Shown here piece after piece: positions 33,954 to 40,300 of a stretch of DNA of 64,000 nt. This DNA comes from Maribacter polysiphoniae. GTDB lineage: Bacteria > Bacteroidota > Bacteroidia > Flavobacteriales > Flavobacteriaceae. The stretch is from the NCBI RefSeq assembly GCF_003148665.1, contig NZ_QGGQ01000002.1, positions 124,001 to 188,000 of the forward strand. Reading direction: 5' to 3'. Position 1 is the stretch's first letter, and each line of letters starts with the position of its first letter. The notes beneath the pieces were generated by a model. The model saw nothing but the letters and a program-made list of their open reading frames with translations. It was not told the origin of the DNA and did no database searches. The position numbers and the translations under genes are program-made.

Positions 33954-34736
33954 TTATTTTTTAAAGAACGCCTCGACCTTTGGGTCGGTTGATTTTGACA
34001 GCTCCGTGTAAGAACCCTCGATATAATTCTTGCCTTCGACCAAAAGAACCATTCGTTCCGATATGACGCGGGCACAATCCACATCGTGGGTAATGATCAA
34101 TGAAGACGTGCCATACTTTTTCTGGACCCTCCCCATTAATTGAATAATCTCCTTGGATGTAATCGGATCCAAACCACTGGTAGGCTCATCATATAGAATA
34201 ATCTTAGGCTTTAAAATCAGTGTCCTGGCCAAGGCCACCCTTCTTTTCATCCCTCCTGAAAGCTCTGAGGGCATCAAATCAACCGTATGTGCCAGACCTA
34301 CATTTTCCAAGGCTTCGAGGACCAAAGGCGTGGTGTCCCGTATATTGCCCAACTTTTCCTTATGCCTCCGCATCGGAAATTCCAGGTTCTCCCGAACAGT
34401 CATGGAATCGTAAAGTGCACTACCCTGAAACAAAAATCCAATATCGGACCTTAAGGCATCCAACGTTTTGCGGTCCAATGTTTTGATTTCCTTCCCCATA
34501 ACCGAAAGAAAACCACTGTCGGGTTGTATCAACCCTACCAAGCATTTGATCATTACGGATTTCCCCGATCCCGATTTCCCCATGACCACAAGATTCTCAC
34601 CCTTGTAAAGGGTCATTGAAAAACCGTTCAAGACATGGTTGTCCCCAAAACTTTTATGCAAGTCACGTATCTCGATCACTGGTTCCCTTTGATCCAGCGA
34701 GTCGATTTGTTCCGATATGTAGTCCTGTTTTTCCAT
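33954..34736 (-). CDS. Mla-type lipid ABC transporter ATPase
   Basis: The 260-residue nucleotide-binding subunit of the MCE transporter. Walker A is GKSGSGKSVMIKCLVG, the signature loop is LSGGMKRRVALARTL, Walker B is ILYDEPTSGLDP and the H-loop is IITHDVDC. The signature LSGGM and the phrase LFQGSALYDSMTV are typical of MlaF. An N-terminal extension of about 20 acidic residues precedes the core. It abuts the permease gene with no gap. Confidence 0.93.
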   Translation of the reverse strand: MEKQDYISEQIDSLDQREPVIEIRDLHKSFGDNHVLNGFSMTLYKGENLVVMGKSGSGKSVMIKCLVGLIQPDSGFLSVMGKEIKTLDRKTLDALRSDIGFLFQGSALYDSMTVRENLEFPMRRHKEKLGNIRDTTPLVLEALENVGLAHTVDLMPSELSGGMKRRVALARTLILKPKIILYDEPTSGLDPITSKEIIQLMGRVQKKYGTSSLIITHDVDCARVISERMVLLVEGKNYIEGSYTELSKSTDPKVEAFFKK

Positions 34737-35519
34737 TTACAATTCAAAAAATATATCCGAAACAAAAACAGCTATAAAATCCACCACAAAAAGGAGTAAT
34801 GATGCTGTGACGACCGCGGTGTTTGCCGCAATCCCAACCCCTGCCGTACCTTTCTTACTGTAGTATCCTTTATAACAACCAACCAGGCCAATGGTAAATC
34901 CAAAGAAAAACGATTTAATGGTGGCCGGTATCAAATCCCCGAATTCCAAGGCGTCGAAAACAGTATTGAAGTACAATTGAAAAGAGACATCACCCTTAAG
35001 GTTTTCTACCAAGGCCGAACCATATAAGGCTATCATATCGCCAAAAATCACCAATAATGGGAGCATTAGCATTGTAGCGGTTATTCGGGTAACCACTAAG
35101 TACTTAAACGGATTGGTTCCTGAAACCTCCATGGCATCAATCTGTTCGGTCACCCGCATGGATCCCAATTCCGCCCCTATACCAGAGGCTATACGGCCTG
35201 CGCAAATTAGTGCTGTGATTACGGGACCAATCTCACGCACAATCGATATACCCACCATATTGGGCATCCATGAAACAGCACCGAATTCCTGCAATGTTGG
35301 TCTCGATTGCAATGTCAGTACCAAACCAATAATGAACCCGGTTACCCCTACAAGAACCAAGGATCTATTCCCCATGTGATAACATTGCCGTAAGAGCTCC
35401 TTAAATTCCCAAGGAGGCTTCAACGCTTCCTTAAAATACCGCATGGCAAAATAAGACAACTCCCCTATTTCTATGAAGAACTGTCTTATCTTCTTGTATG
35501 ATTGTAATACATAGGCCAT
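34737..35519 (-). CDS. Mla-type lipid ABC transporter permease (MlaE)
   Basis: The 260-residue membrane subunit. It has five or six predicted helices and MlaE markers: the amphipathic N-terminus, GVTGFIIGLVLTLQSRPTLQ, the coupling region GPVITALICAGRIASGIGAE and EQIDAMEVSGTNPFKYLVVT. It is the first gene of an mlaE-mlaF-mlaD operon, and a CRP/FNR-type palindrome with a perfect -7 box lies upstream. Lipid trafficking under this control is unusual for the family and is described below as a finding. Confidence 0.93.
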   Translation of the reverse strand: MAYVLQSYKKIRQFFIEIGELSYFAMRYFKEALKPPWEFKELLRQCYHMGNRSLVLVGVTGFIIGLVLTLQSRPTLQEFGAVSWMPNMVGISIVREIGPVITALICAGRIASGIGAELGSMRVTEQIDAMEVSGTNPFKYLVVTRITATMLMLPLLVIFGDMIALYGSALVENLKGDVSFQLYFNTVFDALEFGDLIPATIKSFFFGFTIGLVGCYKGYYSKKGTAGVGIAANTAVVTASLLLFVVDFIAVFVSDIFFEL

Positions 35520-35546
35520 CCCTCTTCATATTCAAAAGTACATCCC

Positions 35547-35589
35547 CAAATGTAGTCCGATTACGGTTTTTATTAAATGACCACGGTCA
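35547..35589 (-). promoter_or_regulatory. CRP/FNR-type operator and -7 box for the mla operon
   Basis: TGACCACGGTCA (35578-35589) is centred exactly 33 bp from the perfect minus-strand box TACATTTG (35554-35547). The mlaE ATG is 28 bp beyond the box. A second TAnnTTTG match (TACTTTTG, 35540-35533) lies closer to the start but at a different spacing. Confidence 0.66.
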
Positions 35590-35625
35590 TACCGTAGCCA
35601 ATGTCCCATTCATTCAAACCTCTTA

Positions 35626-35668
35626 TGACTTAGCTCATTTCACGGAATATAAACTTGGAATAAATTAG
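35626..35668 (+). promoter_or_regulatory. CRP/FNR-type operator and -7 box for the HMA-like gene
   Basis: TGACTTAGCTCA (35626-35637) is centred exactly 33 bp from TAAATTAG (35661-35668), one mismatch from TAnnTTTG. The next ATG is 20 bp after the box. Confidence 0.58.
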
Positions 35669-35687
35669 ATATAAGAAAATCAATACC

Positions 35688-35924
35688 ATGAAAACAACAT
35701 ATGAAATACAGCATACTACCCATGAACTCAATCCCAAGGAAATTAAAGGGCGGCTTCTATCGCTTAAACATATCTGGAATGTGGAAGTCGACCAAGCAAA
35801 TGCCTTGGTCTCTTTTGAGTATTTAGACCATCCTGTACTGGAAATGGTCAGAAAAGAATTGACTGCAATGGGATACTATGTAATCAATGATTCGCATCAT
35901 TTAAACAAAAACCTAAGACCTTAA
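35688..35924 (+). CDS. Small HMA-like protein without a metal-binding CXXC
   Basis: A 78-residue protein with the length and spacing of a heavy-metal-associated ferredoxin-like fold: KTTYEIQHTTHELNPKEIKG, then LSLKHIWNVEVDQANALVSF and a closing VRKELTAMGYYV. There is no CXXC, so metal binding by the classical motif is excluded. It would be a cytoplasmic small protein of unknown role. It is 19 bp upstream of the L,D-transpeptidase gene and shares its operator, so the two are probably one transcript. Confidence 0.65.
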   Translation: MKTTYEIQHTTHELNPKEIKGRLLSLKHIWNVEVDQANALVSFEYLDHPVLEMVRKELTAMGYYVINDSHHLNKNLRP

Positions 35925-35943
35925 GCCAAACACAACCAACCCA

Positions 35944-36885
35944 ATGTCAAAAAGATTAGCCTATACCCTATCATTGCTTTTACTACTCTTGGTCAGTATT
36001 ACCGTAGCCAAATTAGTAGAGGTCAGAACAACGCCCAATCCTGAACAAAGGATATTGGGTAAGGCCATTTTTAAAGCACAAGAACCCATAAGTCCGATAA
36101 TCGTTGGGGATACGATTCGCATAGCTGGATATTTCAATTTTATCGATTCATTGGTAACCGCTTATGACAGCTTGACCAATTATCCGTTATCCGAACATCT
36201 TTTGGTCAATGCCAATTCATGGATTGTGGATACATTGGCCCAAACGGATTACTACAAAATGATCCAAAGGGACTCCTTTGTTTACGACCAACGCCAAATG
36301 ATTGTTTTGCGGCCAAACAATACTCTTTTGATACCGGATTCATTGGAAGCACAGTCGATCCTTGGGTCTTTCAAGAAAACAAGGATCGACATCAATTTGC
36401 CCGAATATAAATTAAGGATCATCACCGATTCCGTTTTAATGTATTCTTTCCCCATCAGGATTGGACAGAACAAAAAAAAGTATTTGAAAATGGGGGATAG
36501 AATGACAGATTTAAGGACACAAACAGGAAAAGGATCTGTCATAGGCTTTAGGAGAAATCCTGACTTTTACAACCCCGTTACGGGTAAACAGTTTTATTAT
36601 ACACATAGGGATGATAAGAACATGACCTTAATGCCTCAGATACCTTGGATAGAAACAGAAATCAACGGAATAAGGAATGGCCAATTGATACATCCGACCA
36701 CAAACCCCAACACTTTGGAAAAAGCATATTCCAATGGTTGTATCGGTGTAAAGGAAGGTGACGCCTGGCGAATATACTATCATTGCCCTATCGGAACCCC
36801 TCTGGATATCCGGTATGATTTGCACATTCCTATCACGCATGACTCCATATTGATCTTAGAGGACGTATATAACAAAGCATCATGA
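35944..36885 (+). CDS. L,D-transpeptidase, YkuD family
   Basis: An exported enzyme that makes 3-3 cross-links in peptidoglycan or attaches proteins to it. The 313-residue protein has an N-terminal signal anchor (LAYTLSLLLLLLVSITVAKL). The YkuD domain covers about 155-300. It begins YKLRIITDSVLMYSFPIRIG and has the catalytic histidine in IHPTTNP and the cysteine in SNGCIGVKEGD, the H-x(n)-SxGC pattern of the family. Helical residues between the anchor and the catalytic domain are of unknown fold. L,D-transpeptidases are commonly induced in slow-growing or stressed cells, which fits the operator shared with the preceding gene. Confidence 0.9.
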   Translation: MSKRLAYTLSLLLLLLVSITVAKLVEVRTTPNPEQRILGKAIFKAQEPISPIIVGDTIRIAGYFNFIDSLVTAYDSLTNYPLSEHLLVNANSWIVDTLAQTDYYKMIQRDSFVYDQRQMIVLRPNNTLLIPDSLEAQSILGSFKKTRIDINLPEYKLRIITDSVLMYSFPIRIGQNKKKYLKMGDRMTDLRTQTGKGSVIGFRRNPDFYNPVTGKQFYYTHRDDKNMTLMPQIPWIETEINGIRNGQLIHPTTNPNTLEKAYSNGCIGVKEGDAWRIYYHCPIGTPLDIRYDLHIPITHDSILILEDVYNKAS

Positions 36886-36943
36886 GTCTTTGCCCCTTAT
36901 AAAATAAATATGCCAATAAGTTTTATCTTCTAATGCGCCTTCC

Positions 36944-36951
36944 TATATTTG
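36944..36951 (+). promoter_or_regulatory. -7 box for tRNA-Leu
   Basis: TATATTTG matches TAnnTTTG and lies 14 bp before the mature tRNA 5' end, the usual short-leader arrangement. Confidence 0.6.
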
Positions 36952-36965
36952 CAGACCAATTTTAT

Positions 36966-37049
36966 GCCCACGTGGTGGAATTGGTAGACACGCTACCTTG
37001 AGGGGGTAGTGTTCGCAAGGACGTGCTGGTTCGACTCCAGTCGTGGGCA
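36966..37049 (+). tRNA. tRNA-Leu, anticodon GAG
   Basis: The acceptor arms pair as GCCCACG with CGTGGGC. The anticodon stem CTACC/GGTAG encloses a loop TTGAGGG with anticodon GAG, which reads CUC and CUU. A long variable arm of the class II type (TGTTCGCAAGGACG region), a T-loop TTCGACT and discriminator A identify leucine. CCA is not encoded. The last 20 bases (37030-37049) recur twice downstream as part of the 58-bp direct repeat. Confidence 0.95.
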
Positions 37050-37052
37050 CTT

Positions 37053-37083
37053 AGGCTTCCCCGTAAAAAGGGAGGCTTTTTTT
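37053..37083 (+). terminator. Terminator of tRNA-Leu (repeat copy 1)
   Basis: AGGCTTCCC pairs with GGGAGGCTT (two G-T pairs) around an 8-nt loop, followed by TTTTT. It is four bases after the tRNA and five bases before the GIY-YIG start codon. Confidence 0.85.
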
Positions 37084-37087
37084 GTTT

Positions 37088-37357
37088 ATGAAGTACTTCA
37101 CATACCTATTATATTCAGAAGCCTTTGACACCTTCTATAAAGGACAAACAAATAATGTACTTGAACGGCTCCACCTCCACAATTCCGGAAGGGAAAAAGC
37201 CACGGTACGCTATCGACCATGGAAACTTGTTTGGTTTACCGAAAAGAAAAGTAGGGCTGAAGCCATGGCCCTTGAAAGAAAACTTAAAAACCTCTCGAAA
37301 GAACGCACTAAGGAATTCATCGTAAAATATAGCAAAGGTGCTGGTTCTGATGTTTAG
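37088..37357 (+). CDS. GIY-YIG nuclease-domain protein, copy 1
   Basis: A stand-alone single-domain GIY-YIG protein of 89 residues. The variant motif is TYLLYS (for GIY) followed by FYKGQT (for YIG), the conserved arginine is in LERLHLHNSG, and the conserved glutamate is in SRAEAMALERKLKN. Such proteins are often labelled as a small UvrC-like or excinuclease subunit C, but they lack all other UvrC domains. The ATG at 37088 is the first base after the 58-bp repeat; an upstream TTG at 37082 lies in the terminator T run. There is no clear promoter or Shine-Dalgarno between the tRNA terminator and the ATG, so expression would need readthrough. It differs from copy 2 by three residues. Confidence 0.9.
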   Translation: MKYFTYLLYSEAFDTFYKGQTNNVLERLHLHNSGREKATVRYRPWKLVWFTEKKSRAEAMALERKLKNLSKERTKEFIVKYSKGAGSDV

Positions 37358-37396
37358 CTTGCTAAAATCAGAATGCTGACCAAAGCGTCAGCATTC
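37340..37396 (+). repeat. Two consecutive hairpins after GIY-YIG copy 1
   Basis: First hairpin: TCTGAT/ATCAGA and TTTAGC/GCTAAA with a bulged G and a TT loop, overlapping the stop codon. Second: GAATGCTGAC-CAAAGC-GTCAGCATTC (37371-37396), a perfect 10-bp stem whose last three bases begin the next 58-bp repeat. Confidence 0.75.
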
Positions 37397-37416
37397 GACT
37401 CCAGTCGTGGGCACTT

Positions 37417-37447
37417 AAGCTTCCCCGTAAAAAGGGAAGTTTTTTTC
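37417..37447 (+). terminator. Terminator, repeat copy 2
   Basis: AAGCTTCCC pairs with GGGAAGTTT around the same loop, followed by a T run. It has compensating changes relative to copy 1 and stays foldable. Confidence 0.75.
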
Positions 37448-37451
37448 GTTT

Positions 37452-37721
37452 ATGAAGTACTTCACATACCTATTATATTCTGAAGCCTTTGACACCTTCT
37501 ATAAAGGACAAACAAATAATGTACTTGAACGGCTCCACCGCCACAATTCCGGAAGGGAAAAAGCCACGGCACGCTATCGACCATGGAAACTTGTTTGGTT
37601 TACCGAAAAAAAAAGTAGGCCTGAAGCCATGGCCCTTGAAAGAAAACTTAAAAACCTCTCGAAAGAACGCACTAAGGAATTCATCGTAAAATATAGCAAA
37701 GGTGCTGGTTCTGATGTTTAG
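37452..37721 (+). CDS. GIY-YIG nuclease-domain protein, copy 2
   Basis: The tandem duplicate of copy 1, also 89 residues. All the nuclease landmarks are kept (TYLLYS, FYKGQT, the LERLHRHNSG arginine, ERKLKNLSKE glutamate). Of five base differences inside the gene, two are silent and three change residues (Leu to Arg in the HxHN motif, Val to Ala, Ala to Pro). Copy 2 has the residues that look more typical of relatives, such as HRHNSG and SRPEA. Both reading frames are intact, which argues that the duplication is recent or under selection. As for copy 1, the gene begins directly after a terminator. Confidence 0.9.
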   Translation: MKYFTYLLYSEAFDTFYKGQTNNVLERLHRHNSGREKATARYRPWKLVWFTEKKSRPEAMALERKLKNLSKERTKEFIVKYSKGAGSDV

Positions 37722-37760
37722 CTTGCTAAAATCAGAATGCTGACCAAAGCGTCAGCATTC
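37704..37760 (+). repeat. Two consecutive hairpins after GIY-YIG copy 2
   Basis: Identical pair to that after copy 1, with GAATGCTGAC at 37735-37744 pairing with GTCAGCATTC at 37751-37760. Confidence 0.75.
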
Positions 37761-37780
37761 GACTCCAGTCGTGGGCACTT

Positions 37781-37811
37781 AGGCTTCCCCGTAAAAAGGG
37801 AGGCTTTTTTC
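37781..37811 (+). terminator. Terminator, repeat copy 3
   Basis: The same stem and loop as the tRNA-Leu terminator (AGGCTTCCC/GGGAGGCTT), followed by TTTT. It closes the array. Confidence 0.8.
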
Positions 37812-37852
37812 GTTTTTAGTTTAGACCCTTTTTTGGATTTTAACTTTCCTTT

Positions 37853-37884
37853 TTGATATCCGTACCAAATAAATTTTATATTTG
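37853..37884 (+). promoter_or_regulatory. Promoter of the carotenoid operon
   Basis: A TTG (37853-37855) and a perfect TATATTTG box (37877-37884) are separated by 21 bp, a full match to the Bacteroidota consensus. The ATG at 37906 is 21 bp after the box. Confidence 0.75.
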
Positions 37885-37905
37885 TTTAAACTTTTTATTC
37901 AAAAG

Positions 37906-38811
37906 ATGAACAATATTAAAAAGAATTTCAGTATCCGGGATTTGGAAAACCTATCGGGAATAAAGGCACATACCATACGGATTTGGGAAAAAAGGTATAA
38001 TCTACTTTCCCCTGAGAGAACCACGACCAATATTAGGACCTACAGTCTTCAAAGTCTACAAAAGCTACTGAACATCACCCTGTTATATAACAATGGGCAT
38101 AAGATATCAAAAATAGCAGAATTGAAAGAAGCTGATATCCCTGTAAAGGTCCAGGAAATCGCGACTGTCCAAAACAGTAAAAACCATGTGCTGAATGCCT
38201 TTAAAATGGCCATGATAAATTTTGACCAAACCCGTTTTGCGATTACCTACAATGGTTTGTTGGCCGATTACTCTTTCCGTGATATTTTCAAGGATTATTT
38301 CATCCCCTTACTTCATGAGCTTGGACTTTTATGGCAAACCGATACCATTACCCCCGCCCATGAACATTTTATAACAGGATTGATCAAACAAAAAATACAG
38401 GTCAATATAGAAAAGTTACAGATCAATGAACCCACAAAGAAGGACAAGACCTTTGTTTTGTATTTACCAGAAGGTGAAATACATGAAATAGGATTGCTAT
38501 ACCTCAATTATGAGATTTCATTGCAGGGTTACAAGTCCATCTACCTTGGCCAATCCATCCCTTTGGATAATTTAGGGGAATTGATGGGGTTGGTTGAAAA
38601 CATTTATTTCATATCTTACTTCACAGTTGCACCCGCCAAGGATAAAATAGGAAAGTACATTGAAGGACTTTCCCAAGCGATTGTCAAGGATATAGATTGT
38701 CAAGTTTGGTTATTGGGTCGGCAAACCCAATATTTAGATTTCGACAACCTTTCCCCAAACATAAAAATATTTGATTCCATAGAGCAATTGGTAGCACAGG
38801 TACAAGATTAA
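37906..38811 (+). CDS. CarH/LitR-like MerR regulator, probable B12 light sensor
   Basis: A 301-residue regulator. The N-terminus is a MerR-type HTH (NFSIRDLENLSGIKAHTIRI, then WEKRYNLLSPER). The middle helical bundle carries W-x9-EH (WQTDTITPAHEH), the motif that caps adenosylcobalamin in CarH. The C-terminal Rossmann-like domain carries EGEIHEIG where CarH has DxHxxG, with Asp replaced by Glu and the cobalt-ligand His kept. The start is ATG 37906, since the -7 box occupies the bases just upstream. It is the first gene of an operon with crtI, crtB and crtZ. By analogy it would repress carotenoid synthesis in the dark and release it in light. Confidence 0.85.
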   Translation: MNNIKKNFSIRDLENLSGIKAHTIRIWEKRYNLLSPERTTTNIRTYSLQSLQKLLNITLLYNNGHKISKIAELKEADIPVKVQEIATVQNSKNHVLNAFKMAMINFDQTRFAITYNGLLADYSFRDIFKDYFIPLLHELGLLWQTDTITPAHEHFITGLIKQKIQVNIEKLQINEPTKKDKTFVLYLPEGEIHEIGLLYLNYEISLQGYKSIYLGQSIPLDNLGELMGLVENIYFISYFTVAPAKDKIGKYIEGLSQAIVKDIDCQVWLLGRQTQYLDFDNLSPNIKIFDSIEQLVAQVQD

Positions 38812-38834
38812 AACCTTCAGACTAAAATAATTAA

Positions 38835-40292
38835 ATGGGTAAAAAAGTTATCATAATCGGTTCGGGGTTTTCATCGCTTTCAGCGTCCTGCTACTTGGCC
38901 AAATGGGGTTTTGATGTGGCTGTATATGAAAAAAACAGTTCAATCGGCGGTAGGGCTGGTCAAATGGTGAAAGAGGGATTCACTTTTGACCTAGGCCCAA
39001 GTTGGTATTGGATGCCCGATATTTTCGACAAGTTCTTTGCCGACTTTGGAAAGCAGACCAGTGACTATTACACTTTGCACAAATTGAGTCCGGCCTATAA
39101 AATATTCTTCTCGGACGATTCGATTACGATTGGTGATACTATGGATAAGATCTGTTCGGAATTTGAAAGAATCGAGAAAGGGAGTTCCGTGCATTTAAGA
39201 AAATTCATTTCCGACGCCCAAGAAAACTATGATATTGCCATAAACAAGGTTGTTCTTAAACCTGGATTATCCCCTTTTGAACTTATTACCCCTGACACCA
39301 TTCTAAAGGTTGACCAATTTTTTAAAACCATCAGTGGGGAAGTCAGGAAAAAATTCAAAAATCCAAAATTGATTTCCACGTTAGAGTTCCCTGTCCTTTT
39401 TTTGGGAGCAAAACCCAGTAATACGCCCTCATTCTATAGTTTTATGAACTTTGCCGACTTCGGTTTGGGCACTTGGCACCCCGAGGGAGGCATGTATGGG
39501 ATTATAAAGGCAATGCATGCGTTAGCCTTGGAGCTTGGAGTAGACTTTCATGTAGATAGTCCTGTTGGCAAGATCCGTGTTGCCAATGGTAAAACAATCG
39601 GTGTTACCGTCAATGATCAGGACATTGATGCTGATTTTGTACTCAGTGGGGCCGATTACCATCATTCCGAAACATTACTTGACCCAAAATACCGACAATA
39701 CAGTGAAAAATACTGGGACCAAAGAACTTTTGCACCTTCCTCCTTGCTGTTTTATGTAGGTTTAAACAAAAAACTAAAGAATATTGAGCATCATAATCTC
39801 TTTTTTGACACTGATTTTGAGCAACACACCTATGACATATATGACAAACCGCAATGGCCGAAAAAACCATTGTTCTATGCAAATTTTCCGTCGAAAACGG
39901 ATTTAACCATGGCACCCAAGAATTGTGAAACAGGATTTTTTCTGATTCCCATTGCTCCCGGACTCGAAGACACCCCCGAATTAAGAAAACAATACTTCGA
40001 CCTTATTATGGAAAGGCTGGAGACCAGAACCGATCAAAAAATCAAAGATGGAATATTGTTTTACGAATCGTTTTGTGTCAATGATTTTATCGAGAAATAC
40101 AATTCCTATAAAGGTAATGCCTATGGTATGGCAAATACCTTGACCCAAACCGCTTTTTTAAGACCTAAATTGAAAAGTAAAAAAGTTAAAAACTTATATT
40201 TTACCGGACAATTGACTGTTCCAGGGCCAGGCGTACCCCCTTCCCTGATTTCAGGAAAACTTGTATCAGAATTAATCTCAAATAACAAATAA
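38835..40292 (+). CDS. crtI: Phytoene desaturase
   Basis: An FAD enzyme that converts phytoene to lycopene. The N-terminal dinucleotide-binding fold is complete: VIIIGSGFSSLSASCYLAKW, then VAVYEKNSSIGGRAG. The C-terminal FAD motif is LYFTGQLTVPGPGVPPSLIS near residues 452-475, characteristic of CrtI enzymes. At 485 residues it has normal length and no signal peptide. It is separated from the regulator by 23 bp and from crtB by 8 bp. Confidence 0.95.
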   Translation: MGKKVIIIGSGFSSLSASCYLAKWGFDVAVYEKNSSIGGRAGQMVKEGFTFDLGPSWYWMPDIFDKFFADFGKQTSDYYTLHKLSPAYKIFFSDDSITIGDTMDKICSEFERIEKGSSVHLRKFISDAQENYDIAINKVVLKPGLSPFELITPDTILKVDQFFKTISGEVRKKFKNPKLISTLEFPVLFLGAKPSNTPSFYSFMNFADFGLGTWHPEGGMYGIIKAMHALALELGVDFHVDSPVGKIRVANGKTIGVTVNDQDIDADFVLSGADYHHSETLLDPKYRQYSEKYWDQRTFAPSSLLFYVGLNKKLKNIEHHNLFFDTDFEQHTYDIYDKPQWPKKPLFYANFPSKTDLTMAPKNCETGFFLIPIAPGLEDTPELRKQYFDLIMERLETRTDQKIKDGILFYESFCVNDFIEKYNSYKGNAYGMANTLTQTAFLRPKLKSKKVKNLYFTGQLTVPGPGVPPSLISGKLVSELISNNK

Positions 40293-40300
40293 GCAATAAA

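Larger units (their letters stand above)
37030..37815. repeat. Tandem array of two 364-bp units plus a 58-bp third copy
   Basis: Unit 1 is 37030-37393, unit 2 is 37394-37757, and a third partial copy (37758-37815) holds only the first 58 bp. Each 58-bp repeat contains the T-loop-to-discriminator end of tRNA-Leu and its terminator, and ends at the base before a GIY-YIG start codon. The two full units have identical length and about nine base differences by eye. Unit 1 begins inside the real tRNA. The tRNA 5' half is not repeated, so the second and third copies are not tRNA genes. Confidence 0.92.

Noticed and set aside
37394-37413. Second and third copies of the tRNA-Leu end as possible tRNA genes
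   Set aside because: Only the T-loop-to-discriminator part is repeated; D-arm, anticodon arm and 5' acceptor strand are missing, so they cannot fold as tRNAs.
37816-37905. Cobalamin riboswitch upstream of the CarH-like regulator
   Set aside because: The leader is only about 20 nt after the -7 box and no B12-box structure is visible; the B12 link rests on the protein.
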